NCBI GenBank assembly: GCA_946481025.1
Contig: CAMLNA010000198.1
Location: 1 to 6,157, forward strand
From: an uncultured Rivibacter sp.
GTDB taxonomy: Bacteria > Pseudomonadota > Gammaproteobacteria > Burkholderiales > Burkholderiaceae
DNA length: 6,157 nt
Reading direction: 5' to 3'
Below the pieces are notes generated by a model. That model had not been told where the DNA came from. It saw only the letters and a list, made by a program, of their open reading frames with translations, and ran no database searches. Below, piece after piece: positions 1-6,157 of this stretch (the stretch's first letter is position 1; each line of letters opens with the position of its first letter). Both the position numbers and the translations under genes were made by a program.

Positions 1-392
1 TGTGCGGCCAGATCAAGGACAAGCTCAGGATCAAGCGGGTGCGCGGCGACACCTTCGGCTACCTGCAGCGCTCCTTCCTCGGCTGCGTGTCCGACGTGGA
101 CCAGCGCGAAGCCCGCGAGGTGGGAGAAAAGGCGGTGCAGTACGCCATGTGGGCCGGACAGGACGGCTCGGTGGCCATCAGGCGCAACGGCTTCTATTCG
201 GTGGCCTATGAACTGCAGCCGCTCGCCGCCGTGGCCGGCAAGACCCGCACCATGGAAGACGACTTCATCACGCCCGAGGGCAACAACGTGACCGACCTGT
301 TCCGCCTGTACCTGCGGCCGCTGCTCGGCTCGGGCATGCCCGATGCCCACCGGCTGAGCGGGCATGCGGTGGCCAAGGTGCTCAAGCCCTAG
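1..392 (+). CDS. pfp: 6-phosphofructokinase, probably PPi-dependent (C-terminal part, 5' end outside window)
   Basis: This is the C-terminal end of a phosphofructokinase, the cytoplasmic glycolytic enzyme that interconverts fructose-6-phosphate and fructose-1,6-bisphosphate. The reading frame is open from base 3 to the TAG at 390-392, giving about 129 residues. The segment VRGDTFGYLQRSF, followed shortly by SDVDQxEAREVGEKAVQ, is the conserved C-terminal substrate-binding region of the family. It is followed by a conserved NGFYSVAYEL strand and an EDDFITPEGNNVTDLF segment. These last features match the proteobacterial pyrophosphate-dependent enzymes better than E. coli PfkA. The phosphoryl-donor motif that would separate PPi from ATP dependence lies upstream of the window, so donor specificity is an inference. 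Burkholderiales commonly use the PPi enzyme, which makes the step reversible. The next gene starts 192 bp downstream, so close co-transcription with icd is possible but not obvious. Confidence 0.87.
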   Translation, partial: CGQIKDKLRIKRVRGDTFGYLQRSFLGCVSDVDQREAREVGEKAVQYAMWAGQDGSVAIRRNGFYSVAYELQPLAAVAGKTRTMEDDFITPEGNNVTDLFRLYLRPLLGSGMPDAHRLSGHAVAKVLKP

Positions 393-397
393 CCAGG

Positions 398-413
398 CCC
401 GCACAGGAGCGGG
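398..413 (+). terminator. small stem-loop after pfp, weak terminator candidate
   Basis: A perfect 5-bp inverted repeat, CCCGC (398-402) and GCGGG (409-413), encloses a 6-base loop. It starts six bases after the pfp stop codon. There is no T-run after it. A second small inverted repeat, GTACC/GGTAC with a 4-base loop, lies at 413-426. The position fits transcript end formation or mRNA protection, but it is not a classical intrinsic terminator. Confidence 0.25.
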
Positions 414-440
414 TACCTCACGGTACGCGTCGAAATACCT

Positions 441-502
441 TCACCGTGGAGGCGCGGAGGACGCGGAGGACCGCAGAGAAGATTTGCATTCCTCCGCGGT
501 AA
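441..502. repeat. palindromic intergenic repeat with 9-bp GAGGACGCG units
   Basis: Within the pfp-icd gap, ACCGTGGAGG (443-452) can pair with CCTCCGCGGT (491-500): ten base pairs, one of them G-T. Between the arms lie near-tandem units GAGGCGCG (449-456), GAGGACGCG (457-465) and GAGGACCGC (466-474), followed by AGAGAA. The overall form, a purine-rich 8-9 bp repeat that ends in the inverse complement of its beginning, resembles the dispersed CACAGAGG/CACGGAGG-type intergenic palindromes of many proteobacterial genomes. That comparison is from general knowledge. Only one copy is present in this window, so dispersal cannot be shown here. Confidence 0.5.
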
Positions 503-584
503 GGGATTACCGAAAGGTGACTGACAGGCGCTGGCCCTAAGCTTGCTGGTCTTTTTGCGATCAACCACCACGGCAACGCCTGTC

Positions 585-1619
585 ATGTCCAACAAAACCA
601 TTCCCGCCACGCTGATCCCTGGAGACGGGATCGGCCCCGAAATCGTCGATGCGACGCTGGCCGCGCTCGATGCGCTGGGCTCCCCCTTCGAATGGGACCG
701 GCAGGTCGCCGGTCTGGGCGGCATCCAGGCGGCAGGCGACCCGTTGCCCCCCGACACGCTGGCCAGCATCCGCCGCACGCGCCTGGCCCTGAAAGGCCCG
801 CTCGAAACGCCGTCGGGCGGCGGCTACCGCAGCTCCAACGTGCGGCTGCGCGAGGAGTTCAAGCTCTACGCCAACCTGCGCCCGGCGCACACCATCATTC
901 CCGGCGGACGCTTCGACAACATCGACCTCGTGGTGGTGCGCGAAAACCTCGAAGGCCTGTACATCGGCCACGAGCACTACGTCCAGATCGACGACGACCC
1001 GCATGCGGTGGCCATGGCCACCGGCGTGAACACCCGCAAGGGCGGCATGCGGCTGATCGAGTTCGCGTTCGAGCATGCCATCGCCACCGGCCGCAAGAAG
1101 GTGACGATCGTGCACAAGGCCAACATCATGAAGGCGCTCACCGGCATCTTCCTGGAGTCGGCCCAGCAGCTCTACGAGAAGAAGTACAAGGGCCGCATCG
1201 AGATGGACTCGGTGATCATCGACGCCTGCGCGATGAAGCTGGTGCTGAACCCGTGGCAGTTCGACGTGCTGGTCACCACCAACCTGTTCGGCGACATCCT
1301 GTCCGACCTGGTGGCCGGCCTGGTGGGCGGCCTGGGCATGGCGCCGGGCGCCAACATCGGCGCCGACGCCGCCATCTTCGAGGCGGTGCACGGCTCGGCG
1401 CCCGACATCGCCGACAAGGGCATCGCCAACCCGACCGCCCTGCTGCTGGCCGCCGCGATGATGCTCGACCACGTGAAGATGCAGGACAAGGCGGCGCGCC
1501 TGCGCCAGGCCATCAGCGACACGCTCAACGTCGACAAGGTGCGCACCGGCGACCTGGGCGGCAGCGCCAAGACGGCCGAGTTCACCCAGGCCCTGGTGGC
1601 GCGCATCAAGAACGCGTGA
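585..1619 (+). CDS. icd: NAD-dependent isocitrate dehydrogenase
   Basis: A complete 344-residue member of the isocitrate/isopropylmalate dehydrogenase family. It oxidatively decarboxylates isocitrate to 2-oxoglutarate in the TCA cycle, in the cytoplasm. The substrate site reads S83-S84-N85-V-R-L-R89, with R99 and R119, matching E. coli Icd S113, N115, R119, R129 and R153. Y126 and K178 (VHKAN) are the expected catalytic pair, and D213, D237 and D241 are the metal ligands. The cofactor loop HGSAPDI carries D274-I275 where NADP enzymes have Lys-Tyr, so NAD is the predicted cofactor. The size (about 340 residues) fits the short NAD-type enzymes rather than the 416-residue E. coli type. The ATG at 585 places the IPGDGIGPE motif at residues 11-19. 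A TTG at 543 would add 14 atypical residues, and no clear Shine-Dalgarno sequence precedes either start. One oddity is ENLEG at 120-124, where most relatives have ENTE. Isopropylmalate dehydrogenase is less likely because of the SSN-V-x-L-R signature. Confidence 0.92.
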   Translation: MSNKTIPATLIPGDGIGPEIVDATLAALDALGSPFEWDRQVAGLGGIQAAGDPLPPDTLASIRRTRLALKGPLETPSGGGYRSSNVRLREEFKLYANLRPAHTIIPGGRFDNIDLVVVRENLEGLYIGHEHYVQIDDDPHAVAMATGVNTRKGGMRLIEFAFEHAIATGRKKVTIVHKANIMKALTGIFLESAQQLYEKKYKGRIEMDSVIIDACAMKLVLNPWQFDVLVTTNLFGDILSDLVAGLVGGLGMAPGANIGADAAIFEAVHGSAPDIADKGIANPTALLLAAAMMLDHVKMQDKAARLRQAISDTLNVDKVRTGDLGGSAKTAEFTQALVARIKNA

Positions 1620-2508
1620 GGCCTCGGATCGGGCCGCCGCGATGCGGCGTGCCCGGCGCGCTGCGGCCGGGCCAGTAGGCCCCGGCGTAGCCGCGGTAGG
1701 GGTTGCCGTACACCGGGCGCCCCGCGGCGCGGTGCTCGGCCATGAAGGCCTCCACCGTCTCGGGGGTGCCGCCCTTGAACATCTCCTTCAGCACCCCCTC
1801 GGGCAGCAGCGCGCGGTAGCGCACCGGCAGGCCGGCATAGGCGGCGCCTTCGGCCAGGTCGAGCGGCGCCTCGGTCGGGTCGAGGAAGCGGCTTTCGCCG
1901 AATTCGCTGTCGTGGTGCGCGCGCACGCGCTTGGCCGCATCGAGGATGCCCTCGACCACGTCGCTCAGGGTGCGCCCGCTCATCTTGGCCTGCCATGAGG
2001 CGCGCAGGAACAGCAGGTCGTGCGGGTCCACGCCCGGGCAGCGGCCCTGGTAGGCGGCGGTGAGGCAGTGGTCGCTGGCGGCCAGCAGCCGTTGCGTGTC
2101 GGTGGGCTCGCGCTCCAGCAGCAGGAGCACCTGGCCGAGCGAGGAGCCCTGCAGGTAGTCCTCCGGCGCGGCTTCGTAGCCGGGGTCGCCCGGGTTGTGG
2201 TGGTCCACGCGGGCCAGCGGGTCCCCGTCGCCGAGCTGGCATTCCACGAACACCGTGGGCGCCTTGGGCGCAAGCACCCGCGGCCGGGGGATCTTGTCGA
2301 GTCCCACCTGCACCACGCCGTCGGCGCTGTAGGCGTTGGCGGCCGTGCAGCGCCGGCCCTTGCGGGCCGCGTGCAGCCACGGACGGTGCTCGGCGTCGAG
2401 CACGCGCTCGATCTCGCGCATCTCCGGGTCCTGGGCGCCGAGGATGAAAGTCCAGTCCTTGTCGATCATGGCGTGTGGCTTGTCCAGGTCGGAGCCGCGG
2501 CGCGGCAT
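1606..2508 (-). CDS. uncharacterised protein with DHH-phosphoesterase-like motif
   Basis: A 300-residue soluble protein; no signal peptide or membrane segment is visible. I do not recognise a named family. The N-terminal part (19-65) contains ILGAQDPEMREIERVL. The centre holds VECQLGDGDPLARVDHHNPGDPGY (87-111), in which D102-H103-H104 sits after a hydrophobic strand as in DHH phosphoesterases. It is followed by GSSLGQVLLLL (121-131), where that superfamily has its Ser-rich helix start, and by ASDHCLTAAYQG (144-155), which resembles the later Asp-containing motif. A metal-dependent phosphoesterase or pyrophosphatase role is therefore plausible but unproven. The usual N-terminal DxD motif is not evident and no DHHA1 domain is seen. 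The C-terminal part (185-285) is unassigned and ends in a Gly/Tyr/Pro-rich tail. The ATG at 2508 has a weak GGCGGA six bases upstream. An ATG at 2469, just before IDKDWTFILG, is an equally good start giving 287 residues. The stop lies 14 bp inside the 3' end of icd. Confidence 0.82.
   Translation of the reverse strand: MPRRGSDLDKPHAMIDKDWTFILGAQDPEMREIERVLDAEHRPWLHAARKGRRCTAANAYSADGVVQVGLDKIPRPRVLAPKAPTVFVECQLGDGDPLARVDHHNPGDPGYEAAPEDYLQGSSLGQVLLLLEREPTDTQRLLAASDHCLTAAYQGRCPGVDPHDLLFLRASWQAKMSGRTLSDVVEGILDAAKRVRAHHDSEFGESRFLDPTEAPLDLAEGAAYAGLPVRYRALLPEGVLKEMFKGGTPETVEAFMAEHRAAGRPVYGNPYRGYAGAYWPGRSAPGTPHRGGPIRGLTRS
1631..1672 (+). terminator. two overlapping GC-rich hairpins after icd
   Basis: Twelve bases past the icd stop, GGGC-CGCCGC (1631-1640) pairs with GCGGCG-T-GCCC (1644-1654), giving ten base pairs with one bulged T and a GAT loop. 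A second stem pairs GCCCGGC (1651-1657) with GCCGGGC (1666-1672) around an 8-base loop. The two stems share bases 1651-1654, so they exclude each other. No T-run follows either, so this would be an atypical terminator or an mRNA 3'-end stabiliser. The region also codes for the C-terminus of the opposing minus-strand gene, so the structure may partly be a by-product of GC-rich coding sequence. Confidence 0.35.
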
Positions 2509-2594
2509 GCGGTTCCGCCGGGGCACGACATGGAGGTTTTCGAAGCAACGGTAACAGTGTCTTTCCTGTCCTCACGCGCGCCCCGGGCGCTTCC

Positions 2595-2600
2595 TATAGT
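2595..2600 (+). promoter_or_regulatory. possible -10 element for the PEP-CTERM gene
   Basis: TATAGT matches five of six bases of the sigma-70 -10 consensus and lies 40 bases before the ATG, which would give a 5' leader of roughly 34 bases. The bases 16-18 upstream (around 2572-2577, TCACGC) do not resemble a -35 box, so this would be a weak or activator-dependent promoter. Confidence 0.3.
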
Positions 2601-2629
2601 CGGCCAGGGCATGGGGCCGCACTGCTCAC

Positions 2630-2636
2630 GGGAGAG
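2630..2636 (+). promoter_or_regulatory. Shine-Dalgarno site deciding the start at 2641
   Basis: GGGAGAG lies just upstream of the ATG at 2641, with six bases between GGAG and the start codon. The frame is open for another 620 bases upstream. This site, together with the signal peptide that begins exactly at 2641, fixes the true start. Confidence 0.75.
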
Positions 2637-2640
2637 AACC

Positions 2641-3945
2641 ATGAAGACCGATCGCCGGCGCTTGCGCCGGTCAACGTTGTACGCCCTGGTGGCGCTTTGC
2701 GGCGGTCTGCATGCCGCGGCGCAGGCGCAGCCCGCCGGCCTGCATTGGGAGGGCGTACGCATCGAGGCGGCCGGTTCTTCCCGCGTGTACGGCGCCGCGC
2801 TCAACAACCTGGGCCAGGTGGTCGGCGACGTCTACTACGGCTCGGGCAGTGCGCAGCCCTTCGTCTGGCAGAGCGGCCAGATGCAGATGCTGCAGCCGTT
2901 CGGCAGCGGCTACGCCAGTGCCACCGGCATCAACGACCGGGGGCAGGTGGTGGGCTGGTACATCCCGGTGGGCTCCGAGGTCAACCCTGATGTCATCAAC
3001 AACCAGGGGTTCCGATACGACGGCGGCAGCGGCACCTACACGCAGGTAGGTCCGCTCGGGGCCCGGTATGTCACGCCGGCACGCATCAACGAACGCGGCG
3101 ACATCCTGGGCTACACGTCCAACCCCTCGCTCGACCCCAACGCCGGCGGCCGCGGGCTGGGCTTCGTGCAGCGCCCGGACGGCCAGGTGTCGCTCATCCG
3201 CCACGGCAACGTGGGCGTCGTGCCCCTGGACATGAACCAGCACGGCGTCTCGGTGGGCTACCACGAGGGCAACGTCGGAGAGGGCTACGTGTTCGATGCG
3301 AACGGGACCTTCACCACCATCGGCGGGCCCTACAGCCGGGCCAATGCCATCAACGACGCCGGCCAGATCGTCGGACAGACCGAAGTGGACGATGGCACCG
3401 CCAGCCAGCGTGCCTGGGTGTACACCGAAGGCGCCGGCCTCACCAACCTCGGCACGCTCGGCGGCAGCAGCTCGTGGGCGCTGGACATCAACAACGCCGG
3501 CCAGATCGTCGGCGCTTCCACCGTGGGTGCGGGCGGATCGCATGCCTTCCTGTGGGACAACGGCACCATGACCGACCTGGGCACGCTGGGCGGCGAAAGC
3601 AGCGAGGCCTTCGCCATCAACGCGCGCGGCCATGTGCTCGGGCGCTCGCAGGTGGCCGGCGGCGACTGGCATCTGTTCTTCTATGCCGACGGCCGCATGA
3701 GCGACCTCACCGCGTGGCTGGGTGCGAGCTTCGACGACCTCATGGAGGTCCACACGCACGTCGCGTTCCTCAACGACGTCGGCCAGGTGCTCACGCTCGG
3801 CTCGCTGGACACCGACAACATCACGCTGGTGTCCACGCTCATCACGCCGGTGCCCGAGCCCGAGGCCTACGCGCTGCTGCTAGCGGGCCTGCTTGCCTTT
3901 GTGGCCCTGCGGCGGCGCGGGCCGGTCGTCGCCGCCGCGGCCTGA
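2641..3945 (+). CDS. secreted HAF-repeat protein with PEP-CTERM sorting signal
   Basis: A 434-residue exported protein. Residues 1-30 form a Sec signal peptide: a basic start (MKTDRRRLRR), a hydrophobic core (TLYALVALCGGLHAAA) and a likely cleavage after AQA. The body consists of eight HAF-type repeats of about 39-52 residues, each centred on an INxxGQIVG motif at residues 55, 97, 149, 198, 237, 283, 325 and 377. The clearest unit reads HAFLWDNGTMTDLGTLGG (301-318). Such repeats probably fold as blades of a beta-propeller; this is inference from the spacing. The C-terminus carries the tripartite PEP-CTERM signal: VPEPEAY (404-410), a membrane helix (about 411-423) and RRR (424-426). Family knowledge says exosortase (EpsH/XrtA type) cleaves this signal, usually in exopolysaccharide or biofilm producers. 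No exosortase gene lies in this window. The binding partner or enzymatic function is unknown. The last 66 bases overlap the opposing proQ-like gene. Confidence 0.92.
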   Translation: MKTDRRRLRRSTLYALVALCGGLHAAAQAQPAGLHWEGVRIEAAGSSRVYGAALNNLGQVVGDVYYGSGSAQPFVWQSGQMQMLQPFGSGYASATGINDRGQVVGWYIPVGSEVNPDVINNQGFRYDGGSGTYTQVGPLGARYVTPARINERGDILGYTSNPSLDPNAGGRGLGFVQRPDGQVSLIRHGNVGVVPLDMNQHGVSVGYHEGNVGEGYVFDANGTFTTIGGPYSRANAINDAGQIVGQTEVDDGTASQRAWVYTEGAGLTNLGTLGGSSSWALDINNAGQIVGASTVGAGGSHAFLWDNGTMTDLGTLGGESSEAFAINARGHVLGRSQVAGGDWHLFFYADGRMSDLTAWLGASFDDLMEVHTHVAFLNDVGQVLTLGSLDTDNITLVSTLITPVPEPEAYALLLAGLLAFVALRRRGPVVAAAA

Positions 3946-4620
3946 CGACGGCTTGCCCGATGCCGGCCGTCGCTCCTGCGGCGGGCGGCCCTGGCCACGC
4001 GGGCCGCGCCGGTCGTCGAACGGGCGGCGCGGCGCCATCGGCGGGCGCTCCTGCGCTTCGCGGCGGGCCAGCTCGAGCAGGCCTTCGAGTTCTTCGGGCG
4101 CCACGCCCTTCAACGCGCAGAAGTTGGCCGGCGTGAGCGTGGTGCGCTCGAAGTCGTGCAGCAGCGCGGCGCGGTTGCGGCGCTGCTCCTCTTCGAGCTG
4201 TTCGCGCGCCTGGCGGTTGGCGCGGCGCCGCGCCAGCTCGTCGGCAGCCACCTTGCGATGCTCCTCGCTGATCTCGCCGGCCGGGTTGCCGTCGAGGTCG
4301 AAGCGGTGCGGCGCCTTGGTCAGCGCCACCAGGTAGCTGGTGCCGCCGGTGTAGCGGCGCAGGAAAGCCGACAGCGCCTGCTTGGAGAAGACTCCGGGCG
4401 CGCGCTCCTGGATGTCGGCCTGGATGCGCAGCTTCAAGGGCTTGGCGCCGCCGGCGAAGAGCGCAGGGAAGGTCTGCTTGAGCAGCGCGGCCGCGTCCAC
4501 CGGCGCTTCGCGCTCCTGCGCGACAGGTGCGGGCTGCTCTTGTTGCTCTTGTTGTTCGTGTTGCTGCGCCTGCGCCTGCTGTTGCGACTGCGGTTGCGGC
4601 TCGTTCGGAGAAGTGGACAT
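3880..4620 (-). CDS. proQ: ProQ/FinO-domain RNA chaperone
   Basis: A 246-residue RNA-binding protein of the ProQ/FinO family. Members bind structured small RNAs and mRNA 3' ends in the cytoplasm, and stabilise RNAs or promote sRNA-mRNA pairing. The FinO-like domain covers about residues 42-130. It shows LLKQTFPALF (46-55), KPLKLRIQADI (60-70), FSKQALSAFLRRYTG (78-92), YLVAL (96-100), HRFDLDGNPAGEIS (105-118) and EEHRKVAADEL (119-129), all hallmarks of ProQ. The N-terminal 30 residues are Gln/Glu-rich and low in complexity. After the domain come a charged helix (130-150) and a short helical segment around NFCALKGVAPEELEGLLELA (166-185). The tail (186-246) is rich in Arg, Pro, Gly and Lys, and is probably disordered and RNA-contacting. 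The ATG at 4620 starts a typical N-terminus. An upstream in-frame ATG at 4800 would run through the dbpA start region and is unlikely. No clear Shine-Dalgarno site is seen. The gene is divergent from dbpA, 100 bp apart. The symbol is given for the family; the member may be called differently in its host. Confidence 0.9.
   Translation of the reverse strand: MSTSPNEPQPQSQQQAQAQQHEQQEQQEQPAPVAQEREAPVDAAALLKQTFPALFAGGAKPLKLRIQADIQERAPGVFSKQALSAFLRRYTGGTSYLVALTKAPHRFDLDGNPAGEISEEHRKVAADELARRRANRQAREQLEEEQRRNRAALLHDFERTTLTPANFCALKGVAPEELEGLLELARREAQERPPMAPRRPFDDRRGPRGQGRPPQERRPASGKPSSGRGGDDRPAPPQGHKGKQAR
3946..3972 (+). terminator. stem-loop directly after the PEP-CTERM stop codon
   Basis: CGACGGC (3946-3952) and GCCGTCG (3966-3972) form a perfect 7-bp stem with a 13-base loop, beginning at the base after the stop codon. 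No T-run follows. It lies inside the opposing proQ-like coding sequence, where it encodes part of the basic tail. It may mark the mRNA 3' end but is not a standard intrinsic terminator. Confidence 0.3.
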
Positions 4621-4649
4621 GGACGGCGGACCGGGAAAAAAGAGCCCGT

Positions 4650-4655
4650 ATTGTC
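4650..4655 (-). promoter_or_regulatory. possible -10 element for proQ
   Basis: Read on the minus strand, GACAAT (four of six consensus bases) lies about 30 bases before the proQ start. TGGAGC, 17 bases further upstream, matches three of six -35 bases. The predicted leader is about 22 bases long and contains a run of six T (plus-strand A-run at 4636-4641). Confidence 0.3.
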
Positions 4656-4705
4656 TGCGCGTCGCGGCCTTTGCTCCAGGGCCGGAAATCACGCCAGGGG
4701 CGAAG

Positions 4706-4718
4706 CCCGACAATCGGG
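4706..4718 (+). promoter_or_regulatory. palindrome and possible -10 element at the dbpA start
   Basis: CCCGA (4706-4710) and TCGGG (4714-4718) form an inverted repeat around CAA, ending two bases before the dbpA ATG. The embedded GACAAT (4709-4714) resembles a -10 box. If used, transcription would start at or next to the ATG, giving a leaderless mRNA. This would explain why no good Shine-Dalgarno sequence is present. No convincing -35 box is found at the right distance. Confidence 0.3.
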
Positions 4719-4720
4719 GC

Positions 4721-6151
<1,431 letters not shown>

Positions 6152-6157
6152 CGTCGG

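Larger units (their letters stand above)
4621..4720. promoter_or_regulatory. shared divergent control region of proQ and dbpA
   Basis: One hundred bases separate the two divergent start codons and must contain both promoters unless one start is wrong. Besides the two weak -10 candidates, the region holds an A-run (4636-4641). I see no recognisable repressor operator or riboswitch. Confidence 0.6.

Noticed and set aside
561..1472. 303-codon minus-strand open frame opposite icd
   Set aside because: No recognisable motif and typical shadow composition; icd on the plus strand is unambiguous.
2519..2537. Sigma-54-like promoter (GGGCACGACATGG) before the PEP-CTERM gene
   Set aside because: The GGCAC half is present but the TTGC half is missing at the required distance, and the site lies largely at the start of the opposing gene.
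1172..2575. Long minus-strand open frame (467 codons) over icd and the DHH-like gene
   Set aside because: The translation is Arg/Pro/Ala/Gly-rich with no domain, and it lies in a shifted frame of two well-supported genes. Such frames are expected in GC-rich DNA.
2020..2640. Upstream extension of the PEP-CTERM frame
   Set aside because: The extra 207 residues lack domain character and lie opposite the DHH-like gene. The signal peptide and Shine-Dalgarno site fix the start at 2641.
4527..4605. Triplet-like repeat (TTG/CTG-rich) region
   Set aside because: It encodes the Gln-rich N-terminus of the ProQ-like protein and needs no separate repeat element; the units are irregular.
4382..4720. Upstream extension of the dbpA frame
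   Set aside because: It encodes a Cys/Ser-rich artefact antisense to the Gln-rich region of proQ; DbpA homologues start close to the Q-motif.

Overview
The window is a compact, GC-rich bacterial chromosome segment. Its gene content points to Burkholderiales, most likely Comamonadaceae (a Variovorax, Acidovorax or Ramlibacter type of organism). This placement is inferred from the protein types, codon use and gene set, not from a marker gene. Five genes are complete and one is cut by the left edge. No RNA gene, insertion sequence, CRISPR array or phage gene is visible.

Layout from left to right. (1) The C-terminal third of a 6-phosphofructokinase, probably the pyrophosphate-dependent type, runs off the left edge. 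(2) A 192-bp gap holds a small stem-loop and a repeat-like palindrome built from 9-bp GAGGACGCG units. (3) A complete NAD-type isocitrate dehydrogenase follows on the plus strand. (4) An uncharacterised protein with a DHH-phosphoesterase-like motif lies on the minus strand and overlaps the dehydrogenase tail to tail by 14 bp. (5) Divergent from it is a secreted PEP-CTERM protein made of eight HAF-type repeats. (6) A ProQ/FinO-domain RNA chaperone lies on the minus strand; its last 66 bp overlap the end of the PEP-CTERM gene. (7) Divergent from proQ across 100 bp is a DEAD-box helicase with a DbpA-type C-terminal RNA-binding domain.

The left part serves central carbon metabolism: reversible PPi-linked glycolysis, and an NADH-producing TCA step judged from the Asp-Ile pair at the cofactor site. 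The right part is an RNA-biology pair, an RNA chaperone and a 23S rRNA/ribosome-assembly helicase, which share one short control region. The two genes between them are a cell-surface protein and an orphan putative hydrolase, with no obvious link to either neighbour pair.

I found no clear new multi-gene system. The items most worth a second look are the DHH-like orphan protein, the in-register antisense overlap between the PEP-CTERM membrane anchor and the basic ProQ tail, the palindromic repeat before icd, the overlapping alternative hairpins after icd, and the shared proQ/dbpA promoter region.
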